In this document: positions 1-9,070 of the stretch, piece by piece
How the letters are laid out: every line of letters starts with the position of its first letter
Numbering within the stretch: the stretch's first letter is position 1
Source: Mesorhizobium norvegicum
GTDB taxonomy: Bacteria > Pseudomonadota > Alphaproteobacteria > Rhizobiales > Rhizobiaceae
DNA: 64,000 nt
Reading direction: 5' to 3'
Assembly: GCF_004919685.1 (NCBI RefSeq)
Contig: NZ_SMYZ01000088.1
Location: forward strand, 62,001-126,000
The notes under the pieces: model-generated
What the model was told of the DNA's origin: nothing
Databases searched by the model: none
The model's input: the letters and a program-made list of their open reading frames with translations, nothing else
Position numbers and translations under genes: made by a program

Positions 1-809
1 TTGTCAACCTTCAGTGCTATGGTGGCCGAAGGCTGCGCCTGCTTCTCCTCACGGTAATATTCGTGCTGAAGCTGACGCCCGACCATCTGCTGGTGCAGGG
101 TATGGACATCCGCGTTGGCAGCGGGGCTCTCATGCACGACGCGACCATCGCGCATGACGTAGATGCGGTCGCAGATCTCCAGGACCTCGTCGAGACGATG
201 TGAGATGAACACAATCGACGCGCGTTGCTTGAGCTCGCGCACGATGTCGAAAAGCATCGCCACTTCCTTCTTCTCGAGCACCGATGTGGGCTCGTCCAGA
301 AGAATTGTGACATCACGCTTGATACGGGTGTCGAGTGACAGCGCCTTGGCGATTTCGACCATCTGGCGGTCGCTGAAACTCAAGTCGGCCGCAAGCGTGC
401 CAGGATGGATCTTAAGCCGGACCTTCTCCAGTTCCTGGGCCGCAGCCTCGTTCATACGCGCCTTGGAAATCAGTCCGAAACGAAGGAACTCTTCCTCGCG
501 GCCAAGGAAGATGTTTTCCGCGATAGTCAGGCTCGAAATCACCGACTGTTCCTGGAACACCATTGCGATGCCCTTGTTGAAGGCATCTCGCGCGGAGCGA
601 ATTTCGACGTTGCGTCCGTCGATGGCGATACTGCCGGCGTCCGGCTTGTAGACCCCGTTAAGGATTTTCAGAAGCGTCGACTTGCCGGCGCCGTTTTCGC
701 CAATCAGGCCGACCACCTCGCCCGTGGCGGCGCTGAAGGAAACGCTATCAAGCGCCTTCACGCCCGGAAAGGACTTGCTGATGCCTTTCATTTCGAGCGC
801 AGGAAGCAT
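1..809 (-). CDS. Sugar ABC transporter ATP-binding protein (ribose type), 3' end cut by window
   Basis: This is the cytoplasmic ATPase of a CUT2-type (ribose/xylose-like) importer. The visible 269 residues start MLPALEMKGISKSFPGVKAL and form the first nucleotide-binding domain: Walker A GENGAGKST, Q-loop FQE, an atypical signature LSFSDRQMVEIAKAL, Walker B TILLDEPTS and the switch His in FISHRLDE. Family members are about 500 residues with two such domains, so the second half lies left of position 1. The start overlaps the permease stop by one base (TGATG), implying translational coupling. The substrate cannot be told from sequence; the neighbouring permease and periplasmic protein fit a sugar or polyol. 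The family call is firm. Confidence 0.9.
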   Translation of the reverse strand, partial: MLPALEMKGISKSFPGVKALDSVSFSAATGEVVGLIGENGAGKSTLLKILNGVYKPDAGSIAIDGRNVEIRSARDAFNKGIAMVFQEQSVISSLTIAENIFLGREEEFLRFGLISKARMNEAAAQELEKVRLKIHPGTLAADLSFSDRQMVEIAKALSLDTRIKRDVTILLDEPTSVLEKKEVAMLFDIVRELKQRASIVFISHRLDEVLEICDRIYVMRDGRVVHESPAANADVHTLHQQMVGRQLQHEYYREEKQAQPSATIALKVD

Positions 810-1786
810 CACTTCACCACATCAAGGCGCGAGCGGTCGAGAGAGAGAGCTACCGCCACGATGATCAGAAGGCCCTGCACGCCCTGCTGGATGTACGGTT
901 CAACCCCCATCAGCACCATGCCGTTGGCGAGCACCACGACGATGAGCACGCCGACGACCGAATTGAGCACGGAACCAACGCCGCCGGAGAGCGACGTACC
1001 GCCCACGACCACAGCCGTGACGGTTGTGAACAGACGACCCTGACTGATCAGCGCGTGGCCTTGCCCGAACTGCGCTGCTGAGAGCACACCGCCAAGGCCA
1101 TAGAAAAGGCCCGCGAGGGAAAATATCAGGATGCGTGTACGCTCTATCGGAATTCCGGCCTGCCTGGCGGTGGTCTCGTCGGTTCCAATGGCATAGACCC
1201 AGCGGCCAATGCGGGTACGCTCCTGGATTATGTAAGCGACGATAACCGCGGACAAAGCGATCCAGATGGCCATCGGCACACCGCCGACCCGGCCGAGCGA
1301 CAAGGCGCGGAAAGTCTGGTCGGAAATGCGCACCGTCTGTCCGCCAAGCATGGCGGTGGCTATGCCAACGCCGGCAAACCCGACGCCGAGCGTGGTCATG
1401 AAGGAGGGCGTTTTGAGGCGCACGTGGAGGACGCCATTGAGCAGGCCGAGCAGGCCGCCGGCTATGATTGCGACCGGCACCGCCCACAGACCATAGTCGT
1501 ACCCGGTCAGGTCGTTTGCGACGAGGAGGCTGACCGTGACGGCTGTGACAGCGATCACGCCCTCGACGGACAGATCAATGCTCCCCATCAGGATGATGAA
1601 CGTCGCGCCCATCGACAGTACCAGCGGGATCGCCGCCGTATTCAGCAGTCGCAGCGAATTGGAGACCGTGAGGAAGTTGCTGTTGAAGAGGCTGACCAGG
1701 ATACATAGGCCTGCAAGCACTGCGAGCGGCGCCCACGCGCGCCACTTCGCAAATCCTGCCTTGCTTGTCCGAACGGCCAACGCCAC
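809..1786 (-). CDS. Sugar ABC transporter permease (RbsC family)
   Basis: This is the inner-membrane permease partner of the upstream-reading ATPase, 325 residues from a GTG start at 1786. I chose that GTG because a GGAGG box lies seven bases before it; the TTG at 1801 would place the box inside the gene. The protein is hydrophobic throughout, with the RbsC-type pattern: a first helix around WAPLAVLAGLCILVS, the early SMGATFIILMGSIDLSVEG segment, and the late VVGGTSLSGGVGSV segment before the last helices. It probably works as a homodimer with one double-domain ATPase. The gene sits between the binding-protein gene (gap about 165 bp) and the ATPase gene (one-base overlap). Confidence 0.9.
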   Translation of the reverse strand: MALAVRTSKAGFAKWRAWAPLAVLAGLCILVSLFNSNFLTVSNSLRLLNTAAIPLVLSMGATFIILMGSIDLSVEGVIAVTAVTVSLLVANDLTGYDYGLWAVPVAIIAGGLLGLLNGVLHVRLKTPSFMTTLGVGFAGVGIATAMLGGQTVRISDQTFRALSLGRVGGVPMAIWIALSAVIVAYIIQERTRIGRWVYAIGTDETTARQAGIPIERTRILIFSLAGLFYGLGGVLSAAQFGQGHALISQGRLFTTVTAVVVGGTSLSGGVGSVLNSVVGVLIVVVLANGMVLMGVEPYIQQGVQGLLIIVAVALSLDRSRLDVVK

Positions 1787-1952
1787 GTAGAAACCTCCCA
1801 AAAAATGCCGGGCCCCGGTATGACACCGGGGGCCGAAGTACTTTTTCGAAGCGAAATGCTTAGTTCCGCATTCAGGAAGCCGCCGCCGGACTGTTCAAGA
1901 CGTGGCGAACGGTGATCCAGCCGGGCTTTTCCGGGAGGCTTGAGACCAAGCT

Positions 1953-3041
1953 TTAGCTACGATACTGGATCTGGCCGGTAGCCTTACCCCAGAGATCGTT
2001 GAAGTCGACCTTGCCTGGATTGGCGCGGTAGCCGGCGACCGTATCCTTGGTAACAATGATGGCGGTCCCGTAAAACTCCCGGTGCTCCTTAGGTTCTTTG
2101 GCAATGTCGATCTTGCCGGTCGCTACCGCATAGGGGATCGCCAAGCCCATGCCGCCGGTCCACATCGGGTCCCATGCGACTGTTCCCGCGAATTCCCCGG
2201 CCTCGACCGCCGCGACCGCCGCCTCGATTCCGTCCAGGCCGACGACCTGAACCTTGCCTGCAAGGCCGTTCTGCCGCAACGCCTCGAGCGCACCCACGCC
2301 CATGCCGTCATTGGCGGCGAACACTCCCTTAATCTCGTCGCCGAAGCGCGTGATCCACGCCTGCATGATCTCGAACGCCTTCTGCTCGTTCCAATCCGCC
2401 GGCTGAAAGTCGAGCAGCTTGACCTTGCCGCCCGAAGCTTCGATCGCCTGGTCGAGACCGAGTTTGCGTTCTATGGCCGGCACGTTTGACAAGATGCCGC
2501 CAATGGCAACGATACCGCCCTCGCCGCCGAACGACTTGAACAGCGCTTCGGCGATGGTCTTGGCCGCTGGAACGCCGTCGAACGACATATGCGCGACATA
2601 GCTGGGATTATGATCCCAGGGATGCAGATCGTCGGGCTTGTTCCATTGGGTCACGACATAGCCGCCGGCCTTCTGGACCTCCTCGACGATGACGCGCGCG
2701 TCGGGCGAATCGTTGGGGTCGACATTCAAGATCAGTTTGCCGCCTGTACGCTGCAACAGCGCGCGAATGTCCGACATGCCCTTCTGCGAATTTCCTTCGG
2801 TGACGAGTTGCTCATACTTGGCACCAATCGACTTGGCGAACTCCTCGCCGCCCTTGGCGAAGGCCGCGTGATAGGGATTGGCTAGCGAGCGCATGGAATT
2901 GGCCAGCGTCCACGTCGTCTCCTCTGCGCGAGCCTGCCGTGCGAACGGCAAACCCAGCGCGCCAGCGGCGCCTAGTCCGGCAGCGCCTTTCAGCAGAGCG
3001 CGCCTACTCACACCTGATTTCTGCCAGTCAAACTTTGACAT
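1953..3041 (-). CDS. Periplasmic sugar-binding protein of ABC importer, Tat-exported
   Basis: This 362-residue solute-binding protein is of the type I (ribose/galactose-binding, Peripla_BP_4) fold. Residues 13-40 form a twin-arginine signal: SRRALLKGAAG followed by an Ala/Gly-rich stretch ending at ARA, so export as a folded protein by Tat is likely. The mature part holds family-typical stretches such as DPNDSPDARVIVEEVQ, VFAANDGMGVGALEAL and QVVGLDGIEAA. An unusually clean ribosome site (GGGAGG) lies a few bases before the ATG. It is the first gene of the importer, transcribed leftward into the permease and ATPase. Binding-protein families of this kind take sugars, polyols or autoinducers; the ligand is unknown. 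Confidence 0.9.
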   Translation of the reverse strand: MSKFDWQKSGVSRRALLKGAAGLGAAGALGLPFARQARAEETTWTLANSMRSLANPYHAAFAKGGEEFAKSIGAKYEQLVTEGNSQKGMSDIRALLQRTGGKLILNVDPNDSPDARVIVEEVQKAGGYVVTQWNKPDDLHPWDHNPSYVAHMSFDGVPAAKTIAEALFKSFGGEGGIVAIGGILSNVPAIERKLGLDQAIEASGGKVKLLDFQPADWNEQKAFEIMQAWITRFGDEIKGVFAANDGMGVGALEALRQNGLAGKVQVVGLDGIEAAVAAVEAGEFAGTVAWDPMWTGGMGLAIPYAVATGKIDIAKEPKEHREFYGTAIIVTKDTVAGYRANPGKVDFNDLWGKATGQIQYRS

Positions 3042-3343
3042 TCAATCCTCCCGATCTCATTTTTCGCACTAACCAGTTACTTTATAGCGCAGCCATTATT
3101 AGCGCGCAAGCGGAAACTGGGAAGGGTTCTCCGAGGGGCAGAGCCGACGCGTCCTGAAGCGTCTCCTATGCGGCCTGAGCGACCATCAAGGGCTGTCGGG
3201 CCGTGGCCGAGTGCGCTCGGCGGCGGGCGACATTGTTAGCTGCGGCTGGATCGAATTCTCGTCCAAACCAGTCGGCTTGTAACCGTACAGTTACTTCTAT
3301 ACATTGGTCCAACCCGGATAGCTTTTCATGTGAGGAGAGACGA
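3042..3343. promoter_or_regulatory. Divergent intergenic region between importer and enoyl-CoA hydratase
   Basis: About 300 bases separate the divergently read binding-protein gene and hydratase gene, so it must hold promoters for both. AT-rich segments occur at about 3060-3100 and 3235-3310. I see no clear operator palindrome and no reading frame that resembles a protein. Confidence 0.4.
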
Positions 3344-4111
3344 TTGCGGCGAGAGCATCTGGATATCAAGACCGAGGGACCAGTCAGGATTTTGACGATG
3401 ACCGGCAAGCCGCGTCGCGGCAATCCGCTGTCGCGCGAACTCGCCGCCGATCTTGTCAACGAGTTGATTGAGGCCGAGCAAGATGCGTCGATCCACGCCC
3501 TCGTGCTTGCCGGAACAGAAACTCACTTTTCAGTTGGTGCGGATTTGGAGGAGGTCAGCCAGATGACCGGGATTGACGCCGTCCTGGCTGATTGGCTTGA
3601 ACAATTCGACCGCTTCGCCGAAGCCCGCAAGCCGACGATCGCCGCCGTCCGCGGCCATGCAGTGGGTGGTGGTTTCGAACTCGCGCTCTCCTGCGACATC
3701 CTGGTGTGCGCCGAAGACGCAAATCTGGCGCTGCCGGAAACCGGCATCGGCGTTATCGCCGGACAGGGTGGAACCCAACGTCTCATCCAGATGGCGGGAC
3801 GAGCGATCGCCTCGGACTTGATATTGACGGGCCGGTCACTGTCAGGGATGGAAGCGAACGCGCTTGGCATCGCTGCGCGAAGCTGCCCAGCCGACCAGGT
3901 CGTCGAGAGCGCCATCTCGATCGGCAAAAGAGTCGCTGAGCGCAGCGCGCCGGCGGTGCGCTTTGCACGCGAAGTGATCCGCGAGGCCGCCGAACATCCG
4001 ATGCGCCAGTCGCTTAGGATGGAAAGGCTGCTCGCCGCACTTATCCTCGATACGCCGGAACGCAAGCAGCGGGTTTCGGCCTTTCTCAACCGCAAGACAA
4101 TCAAATCCTAG
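3344..4111 (+). CDS. Enoyl-CoA hydratase/isomerase family protein
   Basis: This 255-residue crotonase-fold protein would hydrate or isomerise an acyl-CoA in the cytoplasm. I start it at TTG 3344 because GAGGAGAG precedes it closely and the protein then begins directly with the crotonase N-terminus (LDIKTEGPVRILTMTGKP). The oxyanion-hole segments are visible as HFSVGADLEEV and AVRGHAVGGGFELALSCDI; the catalytic-region Glu is in LPETGIGVIAGQGGTQRL. Length matches the family. It is divergent from the ABC importer and is followed 71 bp later by a TetR regulator, a common pairing for fatty or aromatic acyl-CoA genes. The specific acyl-CoA is unknown. Confidence 0.88.
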   Translation: MRREHLDIKTEGPVRILTMTGKPRRGNPLSRELAADLVNELIEAEQDASIHALVLAGTETHFSVGADLEEVSQMTGIDAVLADWLEQFDRFAEARKPTIAAVRGHAVGGGFELALSCDILVCAEDANLALPETGIGVIAGQGGTQRLIQMAGRAIASDLILTGRSLSGMEANALGIAARSCPADQVVESAISIGKRVAERSAPAVRFAREVIREAAEHPMRQSLRMERLLAALILDTPERKQRVSAFLNRKTIKS

Positions 4112-4182
4112 GATCGAGAGACTTTCACGGTTCTATAAGCTAACTCTGCGACAACAGGATTTATATAAGTGAGGCAGTTGCT

Positions 4183-4845
4183 TTGACAACAGTGGATCCC
4201 GACAAGGCCGAAGTGGTGCCACGCAAGCCCCGCGTGCGCGACGCCGAGGCGACCCAGCGACGTATCCTCGACGCCGCCAAGAAGGAATTCGCCCGCAAGG
4301 GACTAGGCGGCGCGCGTGTCGACGACATCGCCGAGCGTGCGAAAGCCAATAAGCGCATGATCTACCACTACTTCGAAAGCAAAGAGAACCTCTTCCAGCG
4401 CGTTCTCGAGGAAGCCTATGTCGATATCCGGACTGCGGAACAAAAACTGCAACTCGATCATCTCGAACCGAAGGAAGCGCTGGAACGGCTGGTACGCTTC
4501 ACGTGGAAATATTATCTCGACAATCCCGAGTTCCTGACGATGGTCAACAGCGAGAACCTGCACAAGGCGCGCCACCTTAAGAAGTCGAAGGTCGTTCAGG
4601 TACTCAGCCGGCGGCTGGTGGCCATGGTTGACACCATTCTGGAACGCGGGGCGAACCAGGGCGTATTCAGGAAGGGCATCGATCCAGTCCAATTGAACAT
4701 CACGATAGCGGCCATCGGCTACTATTACCTCACCAACCGTTTCACCGGTTCAATCATATTTGAACGCGATCTCATGGCGCGAGAGGCCCTCGATACTAGA
4801 CTTCAGTTCAACATCGACACGATCATGCGCCTGGTCTCCCAATAG
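4183..4845 (+). CDS. TetR/AcrR family transcriptional regulator
   Basis: This 220-residue repressor-type protein has an N-terminal helix-turn-helix at about residues 20-66 (ATQRRILDAAKKEFARKGLG, then VDDIAERAKANKRMIYHYF), the classic TetR signature. The C-terminal ligand domain contains the RutR/CecR-like feature FTWKYYLDNPEFLTMVNSEN. The chosen start is TTG 4183; a GTG at 4192 is possible and only trims three residues. It follows the enoyl-CoA hydratase gene on the same strand and could control that gene and the divergent sugar importer, but no operator was identified. The ligand is unknown. Confidence 0.88.
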   Translation: MTTVDPDKAEVVPRKPRVRDAEATQRRILDAAKKEFARKGLGGARVDDIAERAKANKRMIYHYFESKENLFQRVLEEAYVDIRTAEQKLQLDHLEPKEALERLVRFTWKYYLDNPEFLTMVNSENLHKARHLKKSKVVQVLSRRLVAMVDTILERGANQGVFRKGIDPVQLNITIAAIGYYYLTNRFTGSIIFERDLMAREALDTRLQFNIDTIMRLVSQ

Positions 4846-4954
4846 CTCATCAGTTGTGCAGTCCCCATCAGCAGCCTGAAAAGCAGTCTCTGCCAGAGAA
4901 GCGTTCAGACAAGCAGTTATTGGGTTCCAAGCAGTGCTGGCGAGAGTGACGATC

Positions 4955-5110
4955 GTTCGGAATCCGTGGTTGATCGGGACGTCAGATCACTGAGTCAATG
5001 TGTTCATGCCCAAGCGGGGACAATCACGAGCAGTCACATCCTGCAGACCCCAATTCACGGCCACATCGCTCTAAAATTGACGCACAAGTAACTGATATAT
5101 ATTGCTATTT
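4955..5110 (+). repeat. Interspersed repeat, copy A (diverged, partial)
   Basis: This copy begins with CGTTCGGAATCCGTGGTTGA and continues with ATCGGGACGTCAG, matching the core of the other copies near 19.9, 37.2, 48.0, 54.0 and 61.8 kb. The right part is diverged and the usual end (GATCCCGCTCGATACCCCAC) is missing. It fills most of the 378-bp gap between the convergent TetR and betaine-permease genes; no gene is visible in that gap. Confidence 0.75.
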
Positions 5111-5223
5111 TTCCCACAGGACAGCCAGAACAGCAACCAACGCAGGATCCTGTGGAACGGGTACCATGTGCGCGTTTCCTCTTAAGGAGCAACTGCGAGA
5201 GCCGCCGCCAACCGAAGAAGGCG

Positions 5224-6756
5224 CTACTTGGATTTTCCCTGCACGATCCGATCGATGATCATGGCGCAAAGCAGAATTGCGAAGCCCGCCAGAAGCCCCT
5301 GCCCCACCGCGGCATATTGAAGGGCATTCAAGACATCCTCACCGAGTCCCTTGGCCCCGATCAGCGAGGCAATGACCACCATTGAAAGGCACATCAGAAT
5401 GGTCTGATTGATCCCTGCCATGATCGAAGGCATCGCAAGTGGCAGGTCCACCCGCGTCAGCAGGAACCATCTCGTGGCGCCATAGGCTTGTGCTGCTTCG
5501 CGTATGGCCGGCGGCACGCCTTGCAGGCCGAGCGCCGTCAAACGCACCACGGGCGGTGTGCCGAAGATCAGCGTTGCGATGACCCCGGGCGGCTTGCCGA
5601 TGCCGAACAGAGCAATCACCGGGATGAGATAGACGAAGGCGGGCATGGTCTGCATGAAATCCAGCACCGGCCGTAGCGCTGTGTACACCCGCGGCCTGCG
5701 TCCGCACCAGATCCCGAGGGGGATGCCGATCGCCAGGCAGAGAATCGCCGCGGTGCCCAGTAAAGCCACCGTTTCGAGGCTCTTTTCCCAGAAGCCGAGC
5801 ACGGCAAGATAGGAAAGCGCGGCAGCCGTGAAGATGGTGACGCGCGGACCTGCCAATTGCCATGCGAGGATGAGAATGATCGCCATCGTCACCGGCCAGG
5901 GCATTCCCGCCAGCGCATAGGCGAGGCCGTCGAGCACCAGGGATATCGCGCCGGTGATCGCGCCAAAAAACCCTTCGCCGACACGCGAAATCTCCTCCAT
6001 CAGCCGATCCAGCCCGGAGGACAGGGCCGCCTGCCAGTCGCGGTTCGCCGGCGCGACGGTGAGCCAGGCAGCGGGTGCCGCAGCGGCGAAGCGATAGGCT
6101 GAGAACCCATAAGCCAGGATACAGAAGGCCGCAGCGCATAGCGCCAGCGGGTAATCGAGCCCATGTCGCAGCGTCGGGGTTGATCGCCAGCGGGCAAACC
6201 GCCGCTCGAGCATGCGGTTCGCGAGAAGCCCCGTGATCAGTTTGGCAAGAAGCAGCGTGCCTAGTCCCAATCCCGTAAGCAGCGGCGCTTTTTCCTTGGC
6301 TACCTGGGCCTGCGACAGAGCGGCGGCCGCGGCCTTCTGCAAAGCCGCCGCAGAGGATTTCAGACCTGCGGCATTGTCCGCTCCTGCCGCTTCCGCGGTC
6401 TTGGCCTGCTCGGCGCGGGCATCGGCCTGCTTGGAGAGCCGCTCAGCCCGTGCCTGCTCCACCGTGCCAAGATTGCCGGCAACGCCGACGCCGATCTGAA
6501 CCACCGCCAGCATTTCAAGGAAAAAGGCGATCCAGAAGAGCACCATGGTGCCGCGGGCTGCAGCCCAGACCGGCCCAAGCAGAGCCGCCGTCACGTTGAA
6601 TGGCCAGACAGAATTGGATGCACGCCTTATGCGAGCGAACACGTCGATGTAGTAGGCCGGATTCTGGACCGCGAATTCGCGGACAAGGCCTTCTTCCGAC
6701 GATCGATCGTGCACGACAATCGGCTTGGGAGTCGGATCATGAGCGTTCATGATCAT
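5224..6756 (-). CDS. Glycine betaine/proline-type ABC transporter permease with long N-terminal extension
   Basis: This is the membrane permease of an osmoprotectant importer (ProW/OpuAB family), 510 residues. The C-terminal 260 residues are the transport domain with the EAA-loop signature IREAAQAYGATRWFLLTRVD and the preceding QTMPAFVYLIPVIALFGIGK. The N-terminal 240 residues are an addition: two membrane segments near residues 50-100, an Ala/Gln/Lys-rich helical stretch at about 105-165 that should be a coiled coil, and more hydrophobic segments. Usual ProW proteins are 280-355 residues, so this one is unusually long. The start overlaps the ATPase stop by four bases (ATGA), showing coupling. 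It acts with the ATPase and binding protein just upstream. Confidence 0.88.
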   Translation of the reverse strand: MIMNAHDPTPKPIVVHDRSSEEGLVREFAVQNPAYYIDVFARIRRASNSVWPFNVTAALLGPVWAAARGTMVLFWIAFFLEMLAVVQIGVGVAGNLGTVEQARAERLSKQADARAEQAKTAEAAGADNAAGLKSSAAALQKAAAAALSQAQVAKEKAPLLTGLGLGTLLLAKLITGLLANRMLERRFARWRSTPTLRHGLDYPLALCAAAFCILAYGFSAYRFAAAAPAAWLTVAPANRDWQAALSSGLDRLMEEISRVGEGFFGAITGAISLVLDGLAYALAGMPWPVTMAIILILAWQLAGPRVTIFTAAALSYLAVLGFWEKSLETVALLGTAAILCLAIGIPLGIWCGRRPRVYTALRPVLDFMQTMPAFVYLIPVIALFGIGKPPGVIATLIFGTPPVVRLTALGLQGVPPAIREAAQAYGATRWFLLTRVDLPLAMPSIMAGINQTILMCLSMVVIASLIGAKGLGEDVLNALQYAAVGQGLLAGFAILLCAMIIDRIVQGKSK

Positions 6757-7817
6757 TTGCCCTTTCTCAAGCCCTCAAGAAGGGCCTGCCTGTCGACGAT
6801 GCCGACGACAACCCCACTGCTGTCCGTTACGGCGAGCGGAGCGGCATCTTGCGCCGCCAGTTCGACGAGTTCGGCCAGCGGCTGCTGCGATGTGACCTTC
6901 CGCAATTGGTCGACATCCAGCACTGAGCGATCCCTAGCTTTGAAACTCTCGACAGACTCCATGACACGGCGCGCCGTGATGACCGTCAGGCGGGAAATGT
7001 CGGCGACGAATTTTGCCACGTATTCGTGTTTTGGAGCGGTGACGATCTCCTCGGGCGTGTCGATCTGGATGATGACGCCATCCTTCATGATGGCGATGCG
7101 GTCGCCGATCCGGATCGCCTCGTCGAGATCATGGGTGATGAAAACGACGGTCTTGCCCATCGATCGCGAGAGGGCCAGGAATTCGTCCTGAAGCTGACGC
7201 CTTATCAGCGGATCAAGCGCTGAGAATGGCTCATCCATCAACAGGATCGCCGAGTCCGCAGCCAATGCGCGGGCCAATCCGACGCGCTGTTGCATGCCGC
7301 CCGAAAGCTCGTGGCAATAGCGATCGCCCCACCCCGAAAGATTGACCTTGGCAAGCGCTGCCTCGGCAGCGTCGAAGCGACGCTGCTTGTCTGCCGCCTG
7401 TATTTCCAGGGGCAGAGCAACGTTGTCGCGAACGGTCCGGTGCGGAAGCAGACCGAAGCTTTGGAACACCATTCCGATCTTGCGGGATCGCAGGGCTCGT
7501 AATTCGGCCGGTGTTTTGGCCAGGATGTCTTCGCCGTCGACGAAAATCTTGCCGGCCGACGGCTCGAGAAGACGGTTGATGTGGCGGATCAGCGTCGATT
7601 TTCCGCTGCCCGACAGTCCCATCACACAGAAGATTTCACCTGGGGCGACCGAGATGCTGACGTTGGCCACTCCCACCACGCAGCCGAAGCGCTTGACCAC
7701 TTTGTCCTTGTCAAGTTGCTCGCTCAGGATGGCTGTCATCGCCTCCGGCGCGCGGGCGCCGAAGACTTTCCAGACATCCTTCATGACGATGGCGGCGGGA
7801 CCGGCGGCGACGTCCAC
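6753..7817 (-). CDS. Glycine betaine/proline-type ABC transporter ATP-binding protein
   Basis: This is the ProV/OpuAA-like ATPase, 354 residues from a GTG at 7817 preceded by GGGAG; ATG 7784 is an alternative that removes eleven residues. Order of motifs: Walker A GLSGSGKST, Q-loop FQSFGLLPHRTV, signature LSGGMQQRVGLARAL, Walker B ILLMDEPFSALDP, switch His in FITHDLDEA. The C-terminal part after about residue 265 contains a CBS-like region (VGIVDRQALLEGL at the end), as in osmoregulated transporters where it senses ionic strength. It lies 40 bp after the binding-protein gene and overlaps the permease gene by four bases, so the three form one operon. Confidence 0.92.
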   Translation of the reverse strand: MDVAAGPAAIVMKDVWKVFGARAPEAMTAILSEQLDKDKVVKRFGCVVGVANVSISVAPGEIFCVMGLSGSGKSTLIRHINRLLEPSAGKIFVDGEDILAKTPAELRALRSRKIGMVFQSFGLLPHRTVRDNVALPLEIQAADKQRRFDAAEAALAKVNLSGWGDRYCHELSGGMQQRVGLARALAADSAILLMDEPFSALDPLIRRQLQDEFLALSRSMGKTVVFITHDLDEAIRIGDRIAIMKDGVIIQIDTPEEIVTAPKHEYVAKFVADISRLTVITARRVMESVESFKARDRSVLDVDQLRKVTSQQPLAELVELAAQDAAPLAVTDSSGVVVGIVDRQALLEGLRKGK

Positions 7818-7857
7818 GTCTATCGCTCCCGCCCGCCAGTCATGGCCCGCGCGACGA

Positions 7858-8823
7858 TCAGTGGCCGAACCACTTCGCCACATCCGCGGGATGGGCCTTG
7901 ATCCACTCCTTGGCCACATCGTCGGCCGGCTTCTTGTCGACGATGATTGCATACGCCCATTTGCTGATATCGTCCGGGTTGAGGCTGATGCGCTCCAGCG
8001 CGGCGGTCAGGTCCGGCTGGCGCTGCGCGAGCGAGGCAGCATAGGCGACGTGCACCGTGGTGTCAGCATAAGCCGAAGAGACTTTCGACTTTTCGAACCA
8101 TTGTGGATCGTCGGCCGGTTGCACGACGACAAATTTTGCCGGATCGTTTTTCGGCTCGGTCAGGAAGGCGAGCTTGTAGCGGGCGAAATTCTGGTGCGGG
8201 CTATAGCAATAGCCGACCCATGGCTTGTCGGCCTTCGCGGCGCGGTCGAGCGAAGCCGCCGCCACCGCTTCGTCAGTCACCTGCAGGTCGAAGAAATCGG
8301 CAAAGCCGTAATCGCGGGCGCGGACCTTCTCGATGTTGGTCGACTGCCAGCCCGATGCGCCGATCCAGATTTCGCCCTTGCCGTCACCATTGGTGTCGAA
8401 CAGCTTGGCATTGTCGGGGTTGGCGAGATCGGAGACGTCCTTGATGCCGTATTTGTCGACGGTGACCTGGGTCACGCAGTAGCCTTGTTTGGCCTCGTAG
8501 CCGTTCTGCGCGAGTTTTACCGTGCCGGCGTCTTTGACGTATTTGTCGACGAGGCCCTGCTGGTTCGGCAGCCAGACATCGGGCCAGATGTCGACCTCGC
8601 CCTTGTTGCGATCCATCGCTTCCCAGATCACCGGAACGGCGGTGGTGGTCACCGTCGAAACCTCCAGGCCCAGCTCCTGTTCGGCGGCATTCTTGATGAG
8701 GTTCATGACCGCCGTCGCGGTGGCATAATTCGGATCTGGCATCGTGACGTCCGCGGCCAGTGCCGAGGACACAGGTGCCAGCAGCAGGACGCCGAGGGCC
8801 GTTTCGAGAAGATAGCGTTTCAT
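7858..8823 (-). CDS. Glycine betaine/choline-type ABC transporter substrate-binding protein
   Basis: This 321-residue periplasmic protein of the OpuAC/ProX type starts MKRYLLETALGVLLLAPVSS and has a Sec signal peptide cleaved after ALA (around residue 22). The mature part has family-typical aromatic positions that form the betaine cage, for example VIWEAMDRNKGEVDIWPDVW, IGASGWQSTNIEKV and KPWVGYCYSPH. A longer frame reaching 8892 exists, but the signal peptide fixes the start at 8823. The gene is first in the betaine importer operon. A palindrome at 8904-8921 upstream suggests regulated expression. Betaine, choline or a related quaternary amine is the probable ligand, supported by the next-door choline-sulfatase and demethylation genes. 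Confidence 0.9.
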   Translation of the reverse strand: MKRYLLETALGVLLLAPVSSALAADVTMPDPNYATATAVMNLIKNAAEQELGLEVSTVTTTAVPVIWEAMDRNKGEVDIWPDVWLPNQQGLVDKYVKDAGTVKLAQNGYEAKQGYCVTQVTVDKYGIKDVSDLANPDNAKLFDTNGDGKGEIWIGASGWQSTNIEKVRARDYGFADFFDLQVTDEAVAAASLDRAAKADKPWVGYCYSPHQNFARYKLAFLTEPKNDPAKFVVVQPADDPQWFEKSKVSSAYADTTVHVAYAASLAQRQPDLTAALERISLNPDDISKWAYAIIVDKKPADDVAKEWIKAHPADVAKWFGH

Positions 8824-8903
8824 GATGTTCCCCAATCGAGTTGCGCTGATTTCGTTCAGTCTGACCATCAGGTTAGCGGAACATCCAGCCAATCCATCCC
8901 AAA

Positions 8904-8921
8904 TTTCCTCGCATTAGGAAA
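8904..8921. promoter_or_regulatory. Putative operator: TTTCCT-N6-AGGAAA palindrome upstream of betaine-binding protein
   Basis: A perfect six-base inverted repeat (TTTCCT, spacer CGCATT, AGGAAA) lies about 80 bases upstream of the binding-protein start. The right half with flank, CATTAGGAAAA, is repeated exactly at 17215-17225 in the divergent LysR/dehydrogenase promoter region, and CATTAGG recurs at 8934-8940. This fits a LysR-type site shared by the two transcription units; the link to the LysR gene at 17258 is inference. Confidence 0.45.
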
Positions 8922-9070
8922 AACGATGATGCACATTAGGCGGCAAACATATGGCTCCCGAATTTTCGTGGTTGGCCCTCAACTTCGACAGGCAAGAGCC
9001 TGCGAAGAATGAGCCGAACGGTGTCGCGCGGTGCAAACAATGGCGCCGCAGCGGCCAGGATTGGCGGACC

